Notes under the pieces: model-generated
Told to the model about the DNA's origin: nothing
Database searches by the model: none
Seen by the model: the letters and a program-made list of their open reading frames with translations, nothing else
Assembly (NCBI RefSeq): GCF_001427985.1
Contig: NZ_LMSA01000002.1
Span: 665,139-721,848 of the forward strand
Reading direction: 5' to 3'
Source of the DNA: Knoellia sp. Soil729
Lineage (GTDB): Bacteria > Actinomycetota > Actinomycetes > Actinomycetales > Dermatophilaceae
DNA: 56,710 nt
Part shown: in pieces, positions 51,196 through 56,710 of the stretch
Layout of the letters: each line of letters starts with the position of its first letter
Position numbering within the stretch: the first letter of the stretch is position 1
Program-made: the position numbers and the translations under genes

Positions 51196-51974
51196 TGGGC
51201 ACCTCGGGCGCCTATGGCGGCAGCGGCACAGCATCGTGGGACGACGCGCACGACCTCTATGAGCAGGTAGCCGGTGGGGGCATCCGGCCGCCGGTCGAAG
51301 ACCTCGTGAGGACGCTCACCCAGGCCCTGGACAAGACTCAGGGCGGACCTCCGGCTGCGCCCGGGACGTATGCGGTTGGCCAGACTGGGCCCAGCCGCCC
51401 GGCTGGCACGGGCGCTTACACCCGAAGCAAGTCATTGAACGGCGGCGGGGGAAGACGACCGGGGCTCGCGAACAGCGCGGCGCGTGGAGCCGCCGCGGTC
51501 GCCGGGGCCAGCGCCTACCGCGCCCGAGACGCACAGGGGCTGGCGGAACTCGGTCTCGACTTGGCCGCGCTCGATGCTCTGCCCGACGACACGGCGCGGT
51601 GCGAGGCCATCGCCCAGGAGCTGCTCGGCGTCCCGGTTCACCCCGAGGACGCCGCGCTCAAGTCCGCAGCGATCGAAACTATGCTGCAAGCGATGGAGGC
51701 AGCGGAGGAGCCCGACGTCGAACGGCTCGTCGAGATGTTCACCGGCAACCTCACGTTCGAGTACGCGCTGATTGAGCTGACCTCCGAACATCGCAAGGAA
51801 CCGGTACCGCCTGCCGAAGCGGCGAAGATGGAGCAGGAGATCAAGGAGTACATCGCGAGCGACATCAGCAACCCTGTGGACAAGCCGGTCGGCAGGCTCA
51901 GCAAGCAGGGCCTCATCGACAAGGCGGCGAGCCTGGCCCAAGACGTCCTGAGCATCTTCCGGAGGACCCGATGA
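51195..51974 (+). CDS. qatB: QatB, Qat anti-phage system protein
   Basis: 259 aa, function unknown but required in the Qat system. The N-terminus MGTSGAYGGSGTASWDDAHD matches the Gly/Ser-rich start typical of QatB (MGTS..YGG). A low-complexity linker (residues 50-110) leads to a helical C-terminal domain, including LAALDALPDDTARCEAIAQE and FTGNLTFEYALIELTSEHRK. No catalytic motif is visible. It overlaps qatA by one base and qatC by ATGA. QatB varies greatly between hosts, and assignment rests partly on position. Confidence 0.88.
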   Translation: MGTSGAYGGSGTASWDDAHDLYEQVAGGGIRPPVEDLVRTLTQALDKTQGGPPAAPGTYAVGQTGPSRPAGTGAYTRSKSLNGGGGRRPGLANSAARGAAAVAGASAYRARDAQGLAELGLDLAALDALPDDTARCEAIAQELLGVPVHPEDAALKSAAIETMLQAMEAAEEPDVERLVEMFTGNLTFEYALIELTSEHRKEPVPPAEAAKMEQEIKEYIASDISNPVDKPVGRLSKQGLIDKAASLAQDVLSIFRRTR

Positions 51975-53248
51975 GCAACGTCCACATCGAGCTCTCCGCC
52001 GAAGGTGACAACCAGCGCGACGCTGGCTCGACATGGCACCAGTGGCCGCTCACCGCCGTCCACACCGAAACCATGCATGCGGGCATCGACTGGCACGCGA
52101 CTCAGTTCGGCCGCTCGGCGCCCGAGGCCAAGGATCTCCTGCGCGTCGTTACGGCTGCCTACATCGCTGACCGCACCGCGCGTCAGCCGGCCAAGACCCT
52201 CACCCGGGCGCTGACCCTCACCGTCCACGTTGAGCATCCCGATGCGTGGACAGAGACGGCGCTGGAACAGGCCGTGGACCTGCTCCACTGGCTCACAGGC
52301 GACGACTGGGCTCTGCGGTGCGTCCAGTCGACGGCGAAGCAGCCCGACCAGACTCTCGATGTCGACGTGTCCGCCGCCGACGACATCTGCCTTGTCTCCG
52401 GCGGCCTAGACTCACTGTGCGGAGCCCTGATACGGATCCGGGAGCCAGGAATGCCATTCTTCCTGGGCCACGCCGATACCTCGACCGTGATCCGGCGCGC
52501 GCAGCAGCATCTACAGAAGCATTTCGCCTCGCTCACCACACCCCACACCTACATCCAGTACCCCCTGCGCCACCGCGGCGACGTGAAGCACCGAACACCG
52601 AAAACCCGCTCGCTGCTGTTCATGACGATGGCGGTTGCCGCCGCGTCAGGCATGGGTGCCACTCGCGTGCTCGTCCCGGAGAACGGGTTCACCAGCATCA
52701 ACCCTCCGCTAGAGCCGTCCCGCGCCGGCGTGATGACAACGCGCTCGACACACCCGTGGACCTTCCATGCGCTTGCTCGCCTGCTTACGACTCTGGGACT
52801 TGTCGGCATCACCGTGGAGAACCCTCACCACAACCTCACCAAGGGCCAACTCCTCAGGCAGGCGATGCCCGCTGCGACGACTGCCGATCAGGCCCTCGCT
52901 GCAGCGACCGTTTCCTGCGCCAAGCCCAACCCCGGCAGGCCGCCCGGTGGAAACCCGAACACCCAGTGCGGCGTCTGCATCGCCTGCCTGGTGCGCCGGG
53001 CAGCGTTCATCGCTGCCGGGCTGCCCGACCTGACCGAATACGCCGTCCAGAAGTGGGCAAGGGCGCCGGCCGAGGCAGTCCGGAGGCACCGCCGGCACGA
53101 CATCGCCGCGTGGCGGTCGGCCACAGATAACGGGATCGCCAGGCACCGCGTTCTCGGCTCCGCCGTGTGGCCCCCGGGCACGAACTTCGACCACGTTCTG
53201 GACCTTGTTGACCGAGGGCTAGAGGAACTCGCGCATGTCCCCGTCTGA
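51971..53248 (+). CDS. qatC: QatC, QueC-like PP-loop enzyme of the Qat system
   Basis: A 425-aa protein with an N-terminal extension (residues 1-130) absent from housekeeping QueC, then the PP-loop SGGLDS (residues 143-148) that binds ATP. A four-Cys zinc site follows (Cys316, Cys333, Cys336, Cys339; CGVCIACLVRR). QueC makes preQ0, the 7-deazaguanine precursor; in Qat the product and target are not settled and may include 7-deazaguanine-type modification of nucleic acid or protein. No other queuosine genes are in the window. It overlaps qatB by 4 nt and qatD by 14 nt. Annotation as plain queC would be wrong. Confidence 0.92.
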   Translation: MSNVHIELSAEGDNQRDAGSTWHQWPLTAVHTETMHAGIDWHATQFGRSAPEAKDLLRVVTAAYIADRTARQPAKTLTRALTLTVHVEHPDAWTETALEQAVDLLHWLTGDDWALRCVQSTAKQPDQTLDVDVSAADDICLVSGGLDSLCGALIRIREPGMPFFLGHADTSTVIRRAQQHLQKHFASLTTPHTYIQYPLRHRGDVKHRTPKTRSLLFMTMAVAAASGMGATRVLVPENGFTSINPPLEPSRAGVMTTRSTHPWTFHALARLLTTLGLVGITVENPHHNLTKGQLLRQAMPAATTADQALAAATVSCAKPNPGRPPGGNPNTQCGVCIACLVRRAAFIAAGLPDLTEYAVQKWARAPAEAVRRHRRHDIAAWRSATDNGIARHRVLGSAVWPPGTNFDHVLDLVDRGLEELAHVPV

Positions 53249-53999
53249 TCTCCCGCCGCTCGACTGTCACGCGCACATCGCACCGGACGTCACCAGACCT
53301 CAGATCACCGGCCTGAATGGCGCGCTGGTGTTTGCGATGACCCGTACGCCGGGGGAGGCCCGAGCTGCCGCCCGTCGGTCCGACCCCACCCTCGTCTGGG
53401 GCTTCGGCGCTCACCCTGGCCTACCCGACGCCATCAGCCAAGTGAACGAGACCAGGCTGCGCGAGGCGGTCCGGGCGCACGCTGTCATGGGGGAGATCGG
53501 ACTCGACCGCCGAGGCCCAGCCGGGCCGCAGCGCGAGGCGTTGGAGGCGCTCCTCGACGCCTGCAAGGAACAGCCCGTGGTGCTGTCGCTGCACAGCACT
53601 GGGCGCACGCGTCAACTGCTCGACGTCCTTCGCCAGCGCCCGCATCCTGGAACAATTCTCCACTGGTTTAACGGCACGCTCGACGAGATCAGCGAAGCCA
53701 CCGCGCTCGGGTGCTACTTCTCGGTGAACAACGGGATGACCGACAGCCGGCTGGCACAGATCCCGACCGACAAGATGCTCCCCGAGACCGACTTTCCTGC
53801 CTCTCGCAAAACCACGCTCGCATCGAAGCCGGGCGACACCCGCGCCCTTGAGAAGCGCCTCGCCCAGCGCGATGGCATCGACGAAACCGCCGTCCGCCTC
53901 GGCTTCTACCGCACCCTTGCCGGCCTACTTGCGGTCTCTGGGGCTAGGTCGCGGATGCCCCAAGGCTTCCACGCGGCGCTTGACGCAGCTGAGGTCTAG
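53235..53999 (+). CDS. qatD: QatD, TatD-like metal-dependent nuclease of the Qat system
   Basis: A 254-aa TIM-barrel hydrolase of the TatD family. All expected metal ligands are present: His12 and His14 (DCHAHIAPD), Glu87 (MGEIGLD), His120 (LSLHSTGR), His143 (ILHWFNG) and Asp186 (LPETDFP). It is therefore likely an active DNase or phosphoesterase rather than a pseudoenzyme. The ATG at 53235 lies 14 nt inside qatC. It completes the four-gene order known for Qat, and gaps between genes are absent throughout. Confidence 0.92.
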   Translation: MSPSDLPPLDCHAHIAPDVTRPQITGLNGALVFAMTRTPGEARAAARRSDPTLVWGFGAHPGLPDAISQVNETRLREAVRAHAVMGEIGLDRRGPAGPQREALEALLDACKEQPVVLSLHSTGRTRQLLDVLRQRPHPGTILHWFNGTLDEISEATALGCYFSVNNGMTDSRLAQIPTDKMLPETDFPASRKTTLASKPGDTRALEKRLAQRDGIDETAVRLGFYRTLAGLLAVSGARSRMPQGFHAALDAAEV

Positions 54000-54190
54000 C
54001 CGATGCGCCCCAGTAGACCTCGAGGGAGGATCTGGGTCGGTGACGGCTTCACTAGCCAAGTGCATTCCGAGCGCGGCAGCGGAGACCTCCGCTACTCACG
54101 CCCGAAAGCGCATCCGCACTGGCCAGGATGACCTGCTGCGCCCGGGTGGAGAGTGGCGTCCGACCCATCCGGACATGGCTCCCTTCTGTG

Positions 54191-55371
54191 TCAAGAGGCC
54201 TGGGGCAGGGTGGTCGTAGGCTTGGTGTTGGCGGGTCCGGGAAGTGGCTTGTCCGAAGTGCCGGTGTGGGCTTGTGAGCCGGTCGCGCTGGAGTCAGAGT
54301 CGTTGCCCCGTTGCCCTCCCGGGCCCGTCACTTTTCCTGCGGTGTAGTCGCCGAGAATCGTGCGGTAGACGAGATCGGACAGGCGCCGTTTGAGGCATCG
54401 CATCGCTTCCATCGAGGTCTTGCCGGCGGCTTTCCTCCGGTCGAAGTAGGCGCGTCCTTCGGTGGTGGGGGTGCGCAGCTGGACGGTGGCCATGATGTGC
54501 AGCACCCGGTTGATCTGACGGTTCCCGCCGCGGGAGAGGCGGTGGCGCACGTGGTCGCTGGAGGAGGCGTCGATGGGGACGGTGCCGGTCCAGGACGCGA
54601 AGTGGTTGCGGTCGGGGAAGCGAGACAGGTCCCCGACCTCGACCAGGAGCCGGGCGGCGCCGGAGGGGCCGATGCCGTGCAGGCCCAGCAGCGAGGTCCC
54701 GGTCGCGGCCACCAGCTCCTTCAGTTCCTTGTCGGCGGCCTTCTTGCGGGTGTAGATCCGTTCCAGGTCGGCCACGAGCTCGGCCGCGACCCGCTTGCGG
54801 GTCTTGCCCACGGCGTCACGCGGGCGCACCCCGGCCAAGAGCACCTTGGCCTGCGCTGCGGAGAGGTGCTTCTTCGCGCCACCGGGCAGCAATTCCAACA
54901 GGATCCGGTGCAGCTGGCTGATCTTGCGGGTGTGCTCGTCCCCGATGGAGCGGCGCCGGTCCACCAGCAGCTGGAGCACCTCGAGCTGGGCATCGGACAC
55001 CACTGGTCGCAGCCCGGCCATGCGGGTGCCGACCAGCGCGACCGAGTGAGCGTCGGTCGCGTCGGTCTTGCGGCCCTGCCCGGTGGCGAACACCCGCGCC
55101 CGAGCGGACAGCTTGGCCGGCACGTCGACGATGTCCTGACCGTCGGCCAGGAGCCGGTGGGCGATGTGTCGTCCGAGCCTTCGCAACCCTCGATCGCCCA
55201 GACCCGATCCGGCCACGTCGCCACTGCTTCCACCATCGCCTGGTAGCCCTCGACGGTGGTGTCGAACCGACCACCGCCGACGACGGACTCGTCAGCGAGC
55301 ATCACCTCGATGGTGACGCTGCGTTTGTGCGGGTCCATCCCGATCACGACCCGCGGAACCTGCTCTTCCAT
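54191..55371 (-). mobile_element. IS110-family transposase, frameshifted
   Basis: The N-terminal DEDD-type domain starts at ATG 55371 (MEEQVPRVVIGMDPHKRSVT, first Asp; then VWAIEGCEG with Glu). Near 55178-55180 one base appears lost: GCEG should continue LGRHIAHRLLADGQ, but that reads in another frame. The second frame then has KTDATDAHSVALVG (Asp pair), the coiled middle and the C-terminal Tnp_20 domain LHGIGPSGAARLLVEVG with the catalytic Ser in HRLSRGGNRQINRV. IS110 enzymes work with a bridge RNA. Ends of the element are not resolved; no clear terminal inverted repeats, as usual for the family. It lies 191 bp after qatD on the opposite strand. Confidence 0.9.
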
Positions 55372-55672
55372 GACGTCCTCCCTTGCCTCGAACCTGTGTG
55401 GGTTGGGCGTGGAGGGCACCGCTACTTAGAGCAGAGCAATCCCTTCTTGAGCCTCTCCTGCCCGGCGGTGCCCGGGCGGCGCAGTCCATGTGAGAGCCAC
55501 ACGATCATCGTGGGCAGCCGCGGATGAGAGCGACCAACCCGGGCACCTAGACCGAGCCTTGGCCAGGCCCCGTCCTGAGGTCAATGAAACAAGTAGCCGC
55601 GATCCGCGCGGTCGTCCGATGTGCGGATGAGTACAAAGGCGGCTCCGACATGAAGTGGTGGGCCGAACGCCT
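55372..55672 (-). other. Upstream region of the IS110 copy, possible bridge-RNA remnant
   Basis: In IS110-group elements the non-coding left end upstream of the transposase encodes the bridge RNA. This stretch has no gene and several hairpins (for example gcccggcggtgcccgggc). It is a candidate, but I cannot assign target- and donor-binding loops by eye. Confidence 0.35.
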
Positions 55673-55927
55673 TCAGGTGATGACAAACGCGTAGAGCCCG
55701 ACCAAGACCAAAACGCTCGCCACCCCGATGTCATCCAGCAGGCCGACCTTCCCTGCCCCAAACGTGGCCAGAGCACGCATCAGGAACCACGCCGCTACCG
55801 CCCATGGGGCGAGCATGATGAAGATGCCGAGAGGACTGGGGCTAGGCCAATTGGCTGCTTGTTCCAGCACAGCGTCTGCCGCGATCGCAACAACGGCGCT
55901 TGGGATGAAGGCAAATCCAGGGCCCAC
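55673..55927 (-). CDS. Small membrane protein, unknown
   Basis: 84 aa, GTG start at 55927. Predicted helices: a weak N-terminal one (AFIPSAVVAIAADAVL), LGIFIMLAPWAVAAWFLMRA, and GVASVLVLVGLYAFVIT at the end, with GAGKVGLLDDI between. No upstream in-frame start exists before a stop. No family recognised. It lies in the probable accessory region. Confidence 0.5.
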   Translation of the reverse strand: MGPGFAFIPSAVVAIAADAVLEQAANWPSPSPLGIFIMLAPWAVAAWFLMRALATFGAGKVGLLDDIGVASVLVLVGLYAFVIT

Positions 55928-56169
55928 CAGCCGAAGTTCACGTCTTCGAGGTCGATGGCAGCCCTTGCCCGTGCATGCTCCCGGTCGCGGCCGCGCCTAC
56001 GAAGTCCGGCCCAGCCCATGAAGAGGGGAGCAACAAGGCGGGAGGGGCGCACGGAGCAAGGGTACGGCGATATCGGCACACGTCCGGAATTGCCGCCGAC
56101 AGTGATCGCGAGCATGGCAAGGGAGGCGTTGTCGCCTCCGCTGTCGGGGAGGGATGGGAGTCTTGCCCG

Positions 56170-56562
56170 ATGAAGTGGTTTGGTCGCGATAAGCGCACGC
56201 CGGGAGAAGGTCAGTCGGAGCGCATCCATGACGACGTCCGCGCCGCCAGGCAATCGCGGCTCACACAGACGGCCACAAGGCGCGATCTTGTCAACGCCAT
56301 CTCGGCAGCTCTGTTCAAAGCCGACCCGGTCGGCATCAATTTCGACACGAACACAGATGAGTACGACGCCGAGGCAGAAACCATCGTCATCGCATTGCCG
56401 AGAGCGGCGGGGCCGGAAGACGTGAGGTCGCTGACACATGAGACCTTCGTCCAGTGGTTCGACGCTGAGACTGCCGGACCCATTGAGCGGTACACGGCTG
56501 TCGCTCATGAGATATGGACCCTGTGGCGCCGTCACGAGGGGCAGAGCGAGCCGACGGGCTAG
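56170..56562 (+). CDS. Hypothetical cytoplasmic protein
   Basis: 130 aa, starting MKWFGRDKRTPGEGQSERIH. The body is mixed alpha/beta: LVNAISAALFKADPVGINFD, YDAEAETIVIALPRA, HETFVQWFDAETAGPIERYT and a final helix EIWTLWRRH. No motif or family recognised. GC and codon use are lower in bias than the main chromosome genes, as in the qat genes, which fits the accessory stretch. Start chosen at the first ATG with sensible downstream sequence. Confidence 0.6.
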   Translation: MKWFGRDKRTPGEGQSERIHDDVRAARQSRLTQTATRRDLVNAISAALFKADPVGINFDTNTDEYDAEAETIVIALPRAAGPEDVRSLTHETFVQWFDAETAGPIERYTAVAHEIWTLWRRHEGQSEPTG

Positions 56563-56710
56563 AACGAATGCTTCTGCCGCAGACTGCGGGCGTTGCGGCG
56601 ATCATCCGGAATTGCCGCGGGGTGTGTGAGGCGCAGAATCAGTATTCGCAGCCCTGGCTAAGGTCTGCGACCACACAAACCACGGCGCCGATTGAGATGC
56701 GCTGAGCAAG
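56563..56710. other. Window end, no gene seen
   Basis: No supported feature in the last 148 bases. Confidence 0.5.

Noticed and set aside
51971-53248. Housekeeping queC (queuosine synthesis)
   Set aside because: It carries a long N-terminal extension, overlaps qatB and qatD, and no other queuosine genes are present.

Overview
The window comes from a high-GC actinobacterium, most likely Micrococcales near Intrasporangiaceae (Knoellia, Phycicoccus or Janibacter type). The evidence is about 70% GC, many leaderless start signals (TANNNT, 6-7 nt, then ATG/GTG), an actinobacterial 6C RNA, a TopA with a lysine-rich tail, and gene order resembling the Rv3644c-Rv3661 region of Mycobacterium tuberculosis. 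The family assignment is inference.

Layout. 1-2963: a frameshifted, edge-truncated ctaD, a frameshifted small membrane protein gene, a stretch with little coding, a 60-aa Cys-containing gene and tRNA-Thr(CGU). 3175-10623: lipoprotein peptidase, holB-tmk, a TipA-like MerR regulator and topA. 10841-15575: three secreted FG-GAP/VCBS repeat genes in tandem, the first reduced to a remnant. 15579-21284: a DinB/TIGR03083 protein, an SCP2 protein with an acyl-CoA synthetase, a lipid kinase fused to an App1-like phosphatase, and a LigB-type dioxygenase. 21364-31000: sodium/solute symporter, MarR, a TetR-controlled heterodimeric ABC exporter, methyltransferase and AIM24. 31204-37242: H+-pyrophosphatase, STAS protein, MrfA-type helicase and a membrane coiled-coil protein. 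37351-41828: a compact Tad/Flp pilus operon, followed by an aldolase and a 6C small RNA. 43241-49114: Fic-like protein, thioesterase-like protein, and a LytS/LytTR two-component system in one run with a small membrane protein and an acetate-permease-like symporter.

The last 7.6 kb look accessory. A complete four-gene QatABCD anti-phage operon (49411-53999) consists of a KAP-family ATPase, QatB, a QueC-like PP-loop enzyme and a TatD-like nuclease, with overlapping genes. It is followed by a frameshifted IS110-family transposase and two small unknown genes. The Qat family is already known. Its place here, next to a decaying IS110 copy and in the longest stretch lacking the window's recurrent GGCATAC motif, supports horizontal acquisition.

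The most distinctive signals outside the Qat operon are the recurrent GGCATAC/GTATGCC motif (about 33 copies by eye), the 6C RNA near the Tad locus, the kinase-phosphatase fusion, the FG-GAP family remnant, and two GTGAC-N4-GTCAC dyads upstream of the pyrophosphatase gene.
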